DNA of 59,145 nt, from NCBI GenBank assembly GCA_026418625.1, contig JAOABA010000014.1, forward strand, positions 1 through 59,145, given 5' to 3'. The notes under the pieces are model-generated. The model was not told where the DNA came from and did no database searches. It saw nothing but the letters and a program-made list of their open reading frames with translations. The position numbers and the translations under genes were made by a program. Below are positions 50,401-59,145 of the stretch, piece by piece (positions within the stretch are counted from its first letter, which is position 1; every line of letters starts with the position of its first letter). The stretch is from Candidatus Kapaibacterium sp. (GTDB taxonomy: Bacteria > Bacteroidota > Ignavibacteria > Kapaibacteriales > UBA2268).

Positions 50401-53400
50401 TTATTTTAAATTCATTAAAATTCCGTATTTAGATGATGTATTACCCTTCTTATCAGTAAGGGTAAGTTGATAAATATAAGCTCCGGCAGTAACAAGAGCA
50501 CCGTTGTTATCTCTACCGTTCCAATGGATTTCGGAAGTGTGAATAGAGCTTATCTCCGATTGAATAGTTTGAACTAACATCCCCGCAGTATTGAAAAATT
50601 TTAATTCGGCATTAAATGGTTCGGAGATATTATGTCTGAATCTAATGGTAACATTATCAGAGAATGGATTAGGATAAGGATAAACATCACCAATAATGAT
50701 ACCATCTTTGTTACCGCCAATTCTGAAGAATGTTTCAGCTATAGAAAATTTATTAAAAACATTCCAAGCTCTGACTCTGACAGTATGAACACCGGGGGAC
50801 AGATTAAATAATTGTGTTCTTGCAGTGCCGAATTTTGTTTTACCTATTGTAGTAGTATATTGATTGGTTAAATCAATTGATTTTGGGTTATCATCAATCC
50901 AAGCTTCAATTCCGTGACCAATGCCATTTCCTGTTGTATTGATTCCATAATCATCATAAAGATTAACTATGAGGATTGGATTATTACTAACTATATCACC
51001 GGGATTAAAAGTTGTAGAGTCAAGGAATATTTCAATTTTTGGTTTTGATGGCTCGACATCAAGAATTGAGTCAATACCAGCAACTTTGAAGCACCTTGAA
51101 GAGCCAATCGCAAAACGATTATCATCAGAATAAGAATATACGTTAATTCTGCCTGCACCATCAAGGAAGCTGATGTCTTCGGGAATAATGAATTCAGCAC
51201 TAATCATTCCATTAATAACGGGATAAGTCCCTTTGTGCAAGGCACCACCAGTTTTTTGCATAGAGTGAAGAGCGCCATCTATATCTTTCAGAATTACGTT
51301 GTAATCAGCATCTTTTAGATTAATGAAAGCTGTTCCGTTATAGTCAGAAACCAGAGAAGAATCAATAGGGCTTAAAATTCTTGCTTTGAGTGACACTTTA
51401 GATAGTGCTTTAATGAAGACAGTGTCTTTGTTGTCACCAATATATTTTGAGTTAAGAGAATCAATCGTAATAATATAATCTGGTATTGGCAATTTTACCG
51501 ATGGGTCAGCAAGAATATTATATTTTTCATCATTATCATTAGTCTTGTATTGTTTAATATTGTAATATGCTTCACCAATTGTGGGATATAATTTTGTTGA
51601 TGTTTTTCTTGTAAGAAGCTCTTTATAGAAGGACTCGTTTATTGCTTCGTTCCAGCCGGCATAAACAACTCTTGTAGCAGAAAAGACACCGATTGACCCA
51701 CCGATTCTGCTTAAAACAAGTTCTTCAGCACCACTTCTTGTGTCTGGCATATCATATCTACCAAAGTCACAAGTAGCAGCAGTAGTGAAGAAATACTTTC
51801 CTGAATTTTTTAACAAAGGAATAGTTTTATCTCTGTCAAATATTTCTTCGTGAGCCCAGACTCTTGGGTTACCGTGACCAATCCAATTTAGAAAAAGGGT
51901 TCCGCTGGTGTTGATTGTAGATATTAGATCTTCGGTAGCTCTTGGACGTCGGCGCCCATTTGGTATATTTTCGGTTGGGTAGTCAGGCAAATAAATTTTT
52001 ATAATATTAAAATCATCACTGATGATAGTTTTTGCTAATCGTTCGGAAGCAATGGTATGTTGAGAACCATCACTTGATGTGCCGCTTTGTGGACTATCAT
52101 CGGCAACTAATGTTATGTTTGTTCTCCATTGGTCAATTGATGAATTATTTTCGTAGTTTTTAATTTTTTCGACCATCCAATCTCCGTTAGTAGGTGAATC
52201 AATTGGAAGCCTTCCAATTGATACATCAATTCTTCTGTCGTCTCCAACAATTCTTGCAAAATAGTCATCGGAGGTGAAGGATAAAGTAGCTGAATAATAA
52301 TCCTTTGAAGGTTCAATAGATTCATAAGGGGGAACAAAATTTGTGATATTCAGCTTCAAATTATTTTTATAGTCATAATGACCATCTCCCCAAAGAAGGA
52401 CATATTTTGGTTTAATATCCCAATTTGCATAAGCATTTGCTATGAAATCCCTTATTGCAGTGGGGTCGGGGACACCATAAGCAAACTCATTAAAAATGTG
52501 ATTTGTTTGGACAACGGTTACCTTGTAAGTTCCTTTCGACTCACGATAGGATTTGTAATTATTTGCTGATTTAGTTAAAGTGGGGTGAGTAATTACTATA
52601 ATATCAGCGTTTAATTTATTTTCTCTTAAGTTTACAAATTCAATTTGTTCCACTTTAGGAACAAAAAATTCAGAGGCAATGCAAAATTGCTGAGGTTTAT
52701 TTTTTTCAAGATTTACTCTGAAGTTGAATATACCACCGGTGTTTGATAAATTTTTTAACTGTTGAATGTTTTTAATATCAGTAACGTCGAGACCGATAAT
52801 TTCCCCGGAGAAATTGCTGAAATTATATTCAGTAATACCTTCTAAAGTTGGGTCAGAAAAGAAATTTATTCTATTATTTATGGCTACCAAACTTCTTGGG
52901 TAATGGATTTCATACCAATTGAAAAATGGGGTTGCTTGTGTTAAATTAGAATTTGAATAAGTAATACTAAGCCAAGACCTATCATCAGAGGAAATCTGAT
53001 TAGCAGGGGAGATTAAATTGACAACTTTATAAATGCCATCTGTATATTTGTCAGTATCACCTAAAACAACAATAGAACCTATTTCACGCTTGTTATCGAA
53101 GAATTTAAAAGTTCCGCTTGTGGTTGAGCGATGTGCCACTTGGAAACGATAAAAAATATTATTGCCCGGGCTGCGGTCAAGGTTATATAGGATAACAGGA
53201 GAGAGGTTCAATGGAAAAATATTACTACCCAACCAAATCCTGCCCGAACCACCAACAAAAGCATTAGTGAATTCCTCGACGTAAAATTCCCGCTGGATGT
53301 GATTAGTTGGTCTATTGATTACTTCACCAGATGGAGGTTCAATGGGTTGTAATCTTTTGCCGGGATTTCCTCCCCAAGTCAAAAGGAAAGAATTTGTGTT

Positions 53401-54411
53401 TGTATAATAATTATTATAACTAATAAACGCATCATTAGAATATTTGAATCCTTTGGCTGCTGTAGCGTAGAAAATAATTGATTCAAGAGAGCCATCGGGT
53501 TTAGTTCTGACAATAATCGGTATTTCATTTAATTGATTTTCTAAAGCTAAACTGACTGTTTCGGGGAGACTTTCACCCTCTCTACCGAAAACTTTGATAG
53601 TGCTCAAATCACTATTAGATATTTTATAACCAAGTGCATTGAGCATATCAGCAGTTATTCTTTGAATGCCTTCTTTTTCAATATTAATTTTGACCCAAGT
53701 GCCGGAGCTGAGAGCAAGAAGGCTTTCTTTCTTATTATTAAACTTATCATTTTCAGGATAGAAAAGCCAATTATTGCCAATTTCGTGATTTAAAGTAAAA
53801 TCGAAGTCATCTTTTTGCTGTTTGACAACTGAATAACCAATAGGTGCTTTTGGAAGCGGAGAAAAATTTATTTTAATGTCTATTCTTTCGGGAATAGTGT
53901 AATCAAAATTAGTTTGATTAATATCAGCAATTTTAATTTTGAGGTTAGCGATGTGTCTGTTTCTTGCTATGCCATCGTAAACAAGGGAAATATCGGGTAA
54001 AGCAGTTTGGGAATTTGAAAAATTATCAAAAGCAGACCATTGCCCATCACTATTTTTAAGAATATGATAAGTATTTAATGAATTTTCAGATGAATAATAT
54101 TTTTGAACATTTGATAGCGAAAAACCATCAATTGATGGGACAGTAAGATTAGCTAAAGTATATAAATAAATAGGATTTCCGTTATTATCTTTTTCTATAA
54201 AAACTGATTCTATTGATGGTAATTTATAAGTTAAGTTGTTGATTTGTATAGTGTCATAACTTAGAACTTTTGGAAAATAACTAATAGATAAATCTGTTTG
54301 AGTTGAACTATTAATAACAAAATTTGAATATCTATGAGCAAAGGCTTGTGAACTGAGGAACAAGCATAAGCATAAAGTTATAAAGACTGATAAATACCGT
54401 TTTAATGACAT
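50401..54411 (-). CDS. porU: type IX secretion sortase PorU-like C25 peptidase
   Basis: The 1336-residue protein begins with a signal peptide (LSLFITLC-like hydrophobic core, cleaved near AFA). A gingipain-type C25 domain lies in the second half: DIIVITHPTLTKSA, LLWGDGHYDYKNN, the catalytic His in LNWIGHGN (about residue 843) and the catalytic Cys in TTAATCDFG (about 880). The end (about 1250-1336) shows PYPNPFSDNVTIRF and AGAYIYQL, a FlgD-like/type IX C-terminal domain. PorU cleaves the C-terminal signals of type IX substrates and attaches them to the cell surface. Its partner porV is next downstream. Confidence 0.93.
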   Translation of the reverse strand: MSLKRYLSVFITLCLCLFLSSQAFAHRYSNFVINSSTQTDLSISYFPKVLSYDTIQINNLTYKLPSIESVFIEKDNNGNPIYLYTLANLTVPSIDGFSLSNVQKYYSSENSLNTYHILKNSDGQWSAFDNFSNSQTALPDISLVYDGIARNRHIANLKIKIADINQTNFDYTIPERIDIKINFSPLPKAPIGYSVVKQQKDDFDFTLNHEIGNNWLFYPENDKFNNKKESLLALSSGTWVKINIEKEGIQRITADMLNALGYKISNSDLSTIKVFGREGESLPETVSLALENQLNEIPIIVRTKPDGSLESIIFYATAAKGFKYSNDAFISYNNYYTNTNSFLLTWGGNPGKRLQPIEPPSGEVINRPTNHIQREFYVEEFTNAFVGGSGRIWLGSNIFPLNLSPVILYNLDRSPGNNIFYRFQVAHRSTTSGTFKFFDNKREIGSIVVLGDTDKYTDGIYKVVNLISPANQISSDDRSWLSITYSNSNLTQATPFFNWYEIHYPRSLVAINNRINFFSDPTLEGITEYNFSNFSGEIIGLDVTDIKNIQQLKNLSNTGGIFNFRVNLEKNKPQQFCIASEFFVPKVEQIEFVNLRENKLNADIIVITHPTLTKSANNYKSYRESKGTYKVTVVQTNHIFNEFAYGVPDPTAIRDFIANAYANWDIKPKYVLLWGDGHYDYKNNLKLNITNFVPPYESIEPSKDYYSATLSFTSDDYFARIVGDDRRIDVSIGRLPIDSPTNGDWMVEKIKNYENNSSIDQWRTNITLVADDSPQSGTSSDGSQHTIASERLAKTIISDDFNIIKIYLPDYPTENIPNGRRRPRATEDLISTINTSGTLFLNWIGHGNPRVWAHEEIFDRDKTIPLLKNSGKYFFTTAATCDFGRYDMPDTRSGAEELVLSRIGGSIGVFSATRVVYAGWNEAINESFYKELLTRKTSTKLYPTIGEAYYNIKQYKTNDNDEKYNILADPSVKLPIPDYIITIDSLNSKYIGDNKDTVFIKALSKVSLKARILSPIDSSLVSDYNGTAFINLKDADYNVILKDIDGALHSMQKTGGALHKGTYPVINGMISAEFIIPEDISFLDGAGRINVYSYSDDNRFAIGSSRCFKVAGIDSILDVEPSKPKIEIFLDSTTFNPGDIVSNNPILIVNLYDDYGINTTGNGIGHGIEAWIDDNPKSIDLTNQYTTTIGKTKFGTARTQLFNLSPGVHTVRVRAWNVFNKFSIAETFFRIGGNKDGIIIGDVYPYPNPFSDNVTIRFRHNISEPFNAELKFFNTAGMLVQTIQSEISSIHTSEIHWNGRDNNGALVTAGAYIYQLTLTDKKGNTSSKYGILMNLK

Positions 54412-54599
54412 ATAATTTTCAAATTAAACAAAACAATAAATTAACAACTATGTCAATAGATTGTTACAGCAAAAAAATATTTTAAAACGGTATTTAGGTC
54501 CGATAGGCTTTTCTCTGATAAAATATAAAACTTAAAGAAGCAAAATAAAAATAATTTTCTAAAAATCAAACAAAAAAACGTTTTAATCAAAAGAAGATT

Positions 54600-54881
54600 T
54601 TAATTTGTCTTATCTTTAAAGAAAAAGTGATAGAAAAATATTGACTCTGGAATAACCAATAGAACCAGTGATAGAGTATCACGAGTAAAATAAATTGACT
54701 CAAGGCTTTGCGGCATAATGAAACGGGCAATCGGCGATGTCAAAGCCCAACCAATAGTAAAAAAAAGTCCAATGATGATTACAGCAAGAACACCGTCACG
54801 TAATCTTCTTGATTGCCAGTTTTTTGTGAAAGCATAAAGAGCACCGACAATATGCAAATGAAAGATTAATAATTCAATCAT
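54600..54881 (-). CDS. hypothetical membrane protein with three spans
   Basis: The 93-residue protein has an N-terminal IELLIFHLHIVGALYAF, a second span around GVLAVIIIGLFFTIGWAL and a third around TLSLVLLVIPESIFFYHFFF, with short charged loops between. I recognise no family, though small proteins of this type occur in related phyla. It is transcribed divergently from cutA with a gap of 52 bases. Function unknown. Confidence 0.6.
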   Translation of the reverse strand: MIELLIFHLHIVGALYAFTKNWQSRRLRDGVLAVIIIGLFFTIGWALTSPIARFIMPQSLESIYFTRDTLSLVLLVIPESIFFYHFFFKDKTN

Positions 54882-54933
54882 TTTTTATAATTTTGAAATA
54901 TTAAAGTTTCAATTTAATAATAACGGTTCAATT

Positions 54934-55272
54934 ATGGAAAATGCAAATAACTATTGCATCGTTTTTGTTACGATAGACTCGCTTGAGTCAGCCCAAAGAA
55001 TGTCAAGAGTTATAGTTAATGAGAAATTAGCTGCCTGCTGCACAATTTTACCAAATTCAATTTCGATTTACGGTTGGAAAGGAACTTTGCACGAGCGAAG
55101 CGAACAAGTAATAATGATTAAGACATTGGAAAGTAAATTGATTGCTCTCAAGGACAGGATACTTGAAATTCATAATGACGAAGTCCCCGAAATTATTTCA
55201 ATCAATTTGAATTCTGGCTTATCATCATATTTAAATTGGATTTCAACTTCTTTGCTCGAAGAAAATGAATAG
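54934..55272 (+). CDS. cutA: divalent-cation tolerance protein CutA
   Basis: The 112-residue protein is a CutA1 homologue. VFVTIDSLESAQRMSRVIVNEKLAACCTI contains the conserved LAAC element, and YGWKGTLHERSEQVIMIKT follows. VPEIISINLNSG is near the end. CutA forms a PII-like trimer. It is linked to copper and other metal tolerance in E. coli, but its molecular role is not settled. The gene precedes radC by 3 bases, so they are co-transcribed. Confidence 0.92.
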   Translation: MENANNYCIVFVTIDSLESAQRMSRVIVNEKLAACCTILPNSISIYGWKGTLHERSEQVIMIKTLESKLIALKDRILEIHNDEVPEIISINLNSGLSSYLNWISTSLLEENE

Positions 55273-55275
55273 CTA

Positions 55276-56001
55276 ATGGTGGAAAGCAAAAAAAAGAACG
55301 AATATAAACTTGAAAATTCAAGCTATAAAGCTATTCGAGAATGGCGCGAAGATGACCGTCCGAGAGAAAGGCTAATGAAGCACGGTGCTGAGACTTTATC
55401 AGATGCAGAATTGATAGCAATTTTAATATCCAGCGGTGCCAAAGGTTTTTCAGCAATTGATGCAGCAAGACTGCTTTTGGAGACTCACGAAAACTTGGAA
55501 AATGTCAGTGCCTGTGATTATAGTCAATTTAAGCGAATTAAGGGAATTGGTGCAGCAAAAGCTGTAAAATTGGCAGCTGCATTTGAATTGAGCAAAAGAA
55601 TAAAATTGACTGATTTTAGGGGTAGGGATGTAATCAAAACACCTGACCCTTTGGCTGAATCTTACATTCAAAAATTTAGAGGGGTTAAAAAAGAAATATT
55701 TATAATTTTGCTTCTGAATTCAGCGAATCAGGTTTTTCGTGAAGTGAAAATAAGCGAAGGCATCCTGAATGCAAGTATTGTTCATCCGAGGGAGGTTTTC
55801 AGAATTGCTATTACAGAAAGTGCTGCTTCAATTATTCTTATGCATAATCATCCTTCGGGCAATTTAACACCATCTAAAGAGGATATTAATATTACAAAGC
55901 AGATGGTTGAAGCAGGAAAAATTTTAAATATCAGTGTGCTTGACCATATTATCATTGCCGGGGAACGTTTTCTTAGCTTTGCAAGGGAAAATCTAATTTA
56001 G
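55276..56001 (+). CDS. radC: RadC-family JAB-domain protein
   Basis: The 241-residue protein has the RadC UPF0758 layout. An N-terminal helix-hairpin-helix part (DRPRERLMKHGAETLSDAELIAILI; FKRIKGIGAAKAVKL) is followed by an MPN/JAB domain with the metal motif LMHNHPSGNLTPSKED near residues 193-208. RadC was linked to DNA repair but its enzymatic role is unresolved. The gene follows cutA directly. Confidence 0.93.
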   Translation: MVESKKKNEYKLENSSYKAIREWREDDRPRERLMKHGAETLSDAELIAILISSGAKGFSAIDAARLLLETHENLENVSACDYSQFKRIKGIGAAKAVKLAAAFELSKRIKLTDFRGRDVIKTPDPLAESYIQKFRGVKKEIFIILLLNSANQVFREVKISEGILNASIVHPREVFRIAITESAASIILMHNHPSGNLTPSKEDINITKQMVEAGKILNISVLDHIIIAGERFLSFARENLI

Positions 56002-56022
56002 ATATAATTATTGGAAATTTTT

Positions 56023-57624
56023 TTATTCTAATTTCACCTCCTCTTCAATAAATTTTTTTACTGTATAATTGGGAGTAGAGAAAACTTCTTTGTAATTTAT
56101 ATCCAGATAATCATCGAGCAAAGTAATCCCTGATGAAATTGAGGAGAGGTTTTTTTCGGAGCTTTGAATTTCTTCTTTGCGTAAAATAACATATTTGACT
56201 TTATTTTTCTGTAGATCCCTGATAATTTCCAATTGAACATTTTTTGTTGTTGCCTGACCGGGTGATAATTCGTGATATTTAGTTCCAGCGGGGTGATTCA
56301 ATAGAAAATACATCATAACATCATTAATATAAATCAAATCGTGCTTTGAGTTTCCAACGAATATTTTTTCGTTATAATGAACGTTTTCTTTGAAAAAATT
56401 ATAGATAGAATTTAATTCATAAGCCTTAACCTGATCTACTAAAATTCCATTCAATCTTGGAATTTTCAAAAGGACAAGTTTTTGGGTGTTTTGCTCAAAT
56501 TTTTTATAAATAGGGACTGAGATCAAGAAGAGTGTCAATATGGCGAAAATTGTTTTTATCCAAATATTCTTCCCAAATTTATAGATTAAGTAAACAATTA
56601 AAATTGAGGAAATGAATAAAGTAGGAAGCAAATGTTCTATGTCTGATCTAATCGAAGCTTGTAAATAGAATAAAAGTCCGGCAATTACAAGGTGAATAGT
56701 GGTCAATTTCTCGATATTGATTTTTTCCTGATTCTTGATATATGTTATTATTATAGTTATTACATAAATCAAAAGAGGAAGGTAAAAGACTTTCCCTGTC
56801 CATAAAATATTAAGCTTCGTTGTTATTGAAGCATCAATTGAAAATACATCAAAGGGATTCGGAAATGGTAAGCTTCGATAATCAGTAAAGATTTTCGAAG
56901 GAAATATTATCAGCTGTTCGAATACATTGTTAAAACCGCTCGTAATTATTAAGGTTAGATATACAGGAATAAAAACCAGAATGAAAGCTAAAACTAAGAA
57001 CAATAAATTTTTAATCCAAATTTTTATGGAGAGTTTTTGTTGAGTATTGTAAATAATTAGAATGAGTAAATTGCTAAAAAATGCATAAGTTCCGATGTCC
57101 AATCGGAAAATAGATGTCAGACCTGAGAAGAAGCCGGAAAAAATTAGAAATTTTAACTTACGGGTTGAAAGCCATTTGTGAAATAAATAAAATGAGGTTA
57201 CAGCTAAAAGGATTGAGGTTCCCATAGCCGTTCCATACATTGTTGAGTAAGAAATAAAGAAGATATAAACAACAGGTGAAATGATTGATATTGATGATTT
57301 CGTTAGATTAAAACTAATTCTGTATAAAATGATTGATGTAAGAAAAAAAATCAAGATGCTAAATATTCTTTCGGATATGAGTTCAAAACCAAAGAATTTG
57401 AAAATCAATGATAATAAGTAATACTGTCCGGGTGGATATATTGACCAGAAATCTCGGTAAGGGACTTCGCCTTCAGCAACCCTATTAGCTCCATAAACAG
57501 CTATTCCTTCATCGTAAATTTTATAATCATAGTTGAAACCTGAAACAAGATAGATAAACAAACAAGAAAAAATAATAATCACAGGGAGATTATTTTTGTT
57601 TATATATCTTTTAATCATATTCAT
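56023..57624 (-). CDS. GT-C fold membrane glycosyltransferase, family 39-like
   Basis: The 533-residue protein has about 10-11 spans. The first periplasmic loop contains KIYDEGIAVYGANRVAEGEVPYRDFWSIYPPGQYY; its acidic YDEG motif and the PPGQ element are typical of glycosyltransferases that use polyprenyl-linked sugars (PMT/ArnT-like). The hydrophilic C-terminal 150 residues form a periplasmic domain. The frame is open from a TTG at 57654, but ATG at 57624 is preferred. It is convergent with radC. The acceptor is unknown. Confidence 0.78.
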   Translation of the reverse strand: MNMIKRYINKNNLPVIIIFSCLFIYLVSGFNYDYKIYDEGIAVYGANRVAEGEVPYRDFWSIYPPGQYYLLSLIFKFFGFELISERIFSILIFFLTSIILYRISFNLTKSSISIISPVVYIFFISYSTMYGTAMGTSILLAVTSFYLFHKWLSTRKLKFLIFSGFFSGLTSIFRLDIGTYAFFSNLLILIIYNTQQKLSIKIWIKNLLFLVLAFILVFIPVYLTLIITSGFNNVFEQLIIFPSKIFTDYRSLPFPNPFDVFSIDASITTKLNILWTGKVFYLPLLIYVITIIITYIKNQEKINIEKLTTIHLVIAGLLFYLQASIRSDIEHLLPTLFISSILIVYLIYKFGKNIWIKTIFAILTLFLISVPIYKKFEQNTQKLVLLKIPRLNGILVDQVKAYELNSIYNFFKENVHYNEKIFVGNSKHDLIYINDVMMYFLLNHPAGTKYHELSPGQATTKNVQLEIIRDLQKNKVKYVILRKEEIQSSEKNLSSISSGITLLDDYLDINYKEVFSTPNYTVKKFIEEEVKLE

Positions 57625-57706
57625 AGTAATAAAAGAAAAATAATTCTTGTTCAAAAAACTGATTTTGTTATATTGTAATTTACATATTTAATTCATTACG
57701 GAAAAA

Positions 57707-59145
57707 GTGAGATTTTTCAAAAAAATACAACTGCATACTTGGATTTTAATTGGTTTGGTCTTGGGAGCTGTGTTCGGAGCAATTTTCAGGGTTGACCATC
57801 ATCTTCTAATTGTTGAAACAGTAAATACAAAAAATGAAACTGTTAAGACCGAAATTTCTCATTGGGATTCTATAAAGGTTGAATCATATTCTGTCAAAGA
57901 TAGTGCAATTGTTTTAAAGAAATTGTTTGATAAAAATTCACAACTGCAGGTAATAAAATTCTTCAAAAAATTAGGTAATTCGGAGAAAAAAAATCTTACA
58001 TTGATAGTTTTCAAGGGGGAGAGTGTAACAACTTTCGAGAATGTTAAATCTGTTAATAAGAAGCAAACATTAGCTACAGTTATCAAGCCAATTGGGACAA
58101 TTTTCATCAGATTATTGAGTTTTTTGGCTATTCCTTTGGTTATAGCATCATTGATAGTGGGTGCTGCCAGCCTGGAAAGCATTAAGAAAATCGGAACTAT
58201 CGGCGGAAAAACTCTTTTATTATATATAGTTACAACCATAATTGCGATAACTATCGGACTACTCATTGCTAACATTATCCAGCCGGGAAAAATGCTGAAT
58301 CAGGATGCAAAAAATCGGTTGATATCAGCATCGCAGGAGGACTCCCCCGAACTAACGATGGATGAGATTGAAATTGACATCATCAATTTTTTTGTTGAAA
58401 TTGTCCCAAAGAACCCAATTGGAGCGATGTCGAACGGAGAGATGCTGCAAATTGTATTTTTTGCCGTGATTTTTGGAGTAACGCTGTCATTGATAGACAA
58501 AGAAAAATCAATGCCTGTTGTTAATTTCTTTTCTGGAGTTAGCGAGACATTCATCAAGATGGTAGAAATGATAATGAAACTCGCTCCATTCGGTGTTTTT
58601 GCATTAATTGCAGTAACAATAGCTGATTTTGGATTCGAAATCATCACAACCCTGATTTGGTATATCGTGACAGTATTATTAGGGCTGCTTTTGCAGACTG
58701 TCCTGATTTATTCGATTATTGTTAAATTTTTGGGGCGAAGAAGCCCAATTGAATTTTTCAAGGGAATAAAAGAGGCTCAGGTGATAGCTTTCAGCACAAG
58801 TTCGAGTGCGGCAACTTTGCCGGTAACGATGCGTTGTGTTGAAAACAATTTAAAGATTCCGAAGAAAATTACTGGTTTTGTTCTTCCGCTTGGAGCAACG
58901 ATAAATATGGATGGGACAGCACTTTATCAGGGCGTAGCAACTGTATTTATTGCTCAGGTTTTTGGTTTTAATTTGGGGATTGCCGAGCAGTTGACGATTG
59001 TCATAACTGCGGTTCTTGCTTCAATAGGAACGGCACCTGTGCCGGGTGTTGGCATCATTATGCTTGTTATGATATTAAAATCGGTAAATTTACCCCCAGA
59101 GGGCATTGCATTGATTCTTGGAGTGGATAGAATACTTGATATGTG
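57707..59145 (+). CDS. dicarboxylate/amino acid:cation symporter (DAACS), 3' end beyond window
   Basis: The gene is read from GTG at 57707 to the window edge, 479 codons without a stop. It belongs to the GltP/DctA family. STSSSAATLPVTM is the serine-rich re-entrant loop and GATINMDGTALYQG holds the NMDGT sodium/substrate motif. The N-terminus HTWILIGLVLGAVFGAIF is TM1. Between TM1 and TM2 (residues about 32-125) there is an insert of some 90 hydrophilic residues, whereas GltP-type proteins normally have a short loop there. It would take up C4-dicarboxylates, glutamate or aspartate with Na+ or H+. Confidence 0.9.
   Translation, partial: MRFFKKIQLHTWILIGLVLGAVFGAIFRVDHHLLIVETVNTKNETVKTEISHWDSIKVESYSVKDSAIVLKKLFDKNSQLQVIKFFKKLGNSEKKNLTLIVFKGESVTTFENVKSVNKKQTLATVIKPIGTIFIRLLSFLAIPLVIASLIVGAASLESIKKIGTIGGKTLLLYIVTTIIAITIGLLIANIIQPGKMLNQDAKNRLISASQEDSPELTMDEIEIDIINFFVEIVPKNPIGAMSNGEMLQIVFFAVIFGVTLSLIDKEKSMPVVNFFSGVSETFIKMVEMIMKLAPFGVFALIAVTIADFGFEIITTLIWYIVTVLLGLLLQTVLIYSIIVKFLGRRSPIEFFKGIKEAQVIAFSTSSSAATLPVTMRCVENNLKIPKKITGFVLPLGATINMDGTALYQGVATVFIAQVFGFNLGIAEQLTIVITAVLASIGTAPVPGVGIIMLVMILKSVNLPPEGIALILGVDRILDM

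Overview
The window looks like chromosomal DNA of an AT-rich, Gram-negative bacterium of the Bacteroidota / Ignavibacteria / Kapabacteria kind. The evidence is a type IX secretion pair (a PorU-like sortase and a PorV-like outer-membrane protein) with a second PorV/PorQ-family protein, exported lipoproteins with lipoboxes, a TTTG-N19-TAnnTTTG promoter of the Bacteroidota sigma type, frequent TTG/GTG starts, and a pyruvate kinase, GltX, RadC, CutA and MraZ/RsmH background. No rRNA, tRNA or CRISPR array was recognised. Species assignment is not possible from this sequence alone.

Layout. 1-21 kb is mostly housekeeping: an MBL-fold hydrolase end, a phosphoglucose/phosphomannose isomerase, a CarD/Tudor-tailed small protein with rpsU, an NtrC-like sigma-54 activator, gltX, an ECF sigma factor with a transmembrane anti-sigma-like protein and a lipoprotein, pyk, a methyltransferase, a GNAT, a thioesterase, a PorV/PorQ protein, an MFS exporter, an MNT/HEPN pair, mraZ-rsmH with a clear MraZ operator, an LCP-family protein, SixA, and a DNA methyltransferase fused to a nuclease-like tail.

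20.9-45.1 kb is one long plus-strand surface-polysaccharide locus. It opens with a stand-alone Wzt-C-like carbohydrate-binding domain and a 2018-residue protein that fuses a methyltransferase, about 760 residues of coiled coil, a GT4-like domain and two GT2 domains. Two small paralogous Ig/IPT-like proteins follow. Next come the WbpA, WbpE, WbpB and WbpD homologues for a UDP-2,3-diacetamido-uronic acid sugar, interrupted by glnA. Then come a polyprenyl-type GT2, a deacetylase and a FemAB protein of the PEP-CTERM-associated kind. The FemAB gene looks cut short at about 37.27 kb, where the DNA becomes markedly more AT-rich. The AT-rich part holds a GT-C protein, an acetyltransferase, an SDR, a DUF354 protein, a second MNT/HEPN pair, an FdtA/QdtA-type ketoisomerase, a QdtF-like N-formyltransferase with an ankyrin tail, and a Wzx flippase. 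No Wzy, Wzm or Wzt ATPase is visible.

45.1-59.1 kb holds a beta-carbonic anhydrase, a methyltransferase, two metal ABC permeases with winged-helix tails but no ATPase, the porU-porV unit, cutA-radC, a second GT-C protein and the start of a DAACS symporter with an enlarged TM1-TM2 loop.

The best candidate for an undescribed system is the Wzt-C domain plus the giant fusion protein plus the Ig-like pair. By analogy with the WbdD/WbdA/Wzt system of E. coli O9a, it can be read as a glycan polymerase, molecular ruler and chain terminator in one polypeptide. That reading is inference and is set out in the findings.
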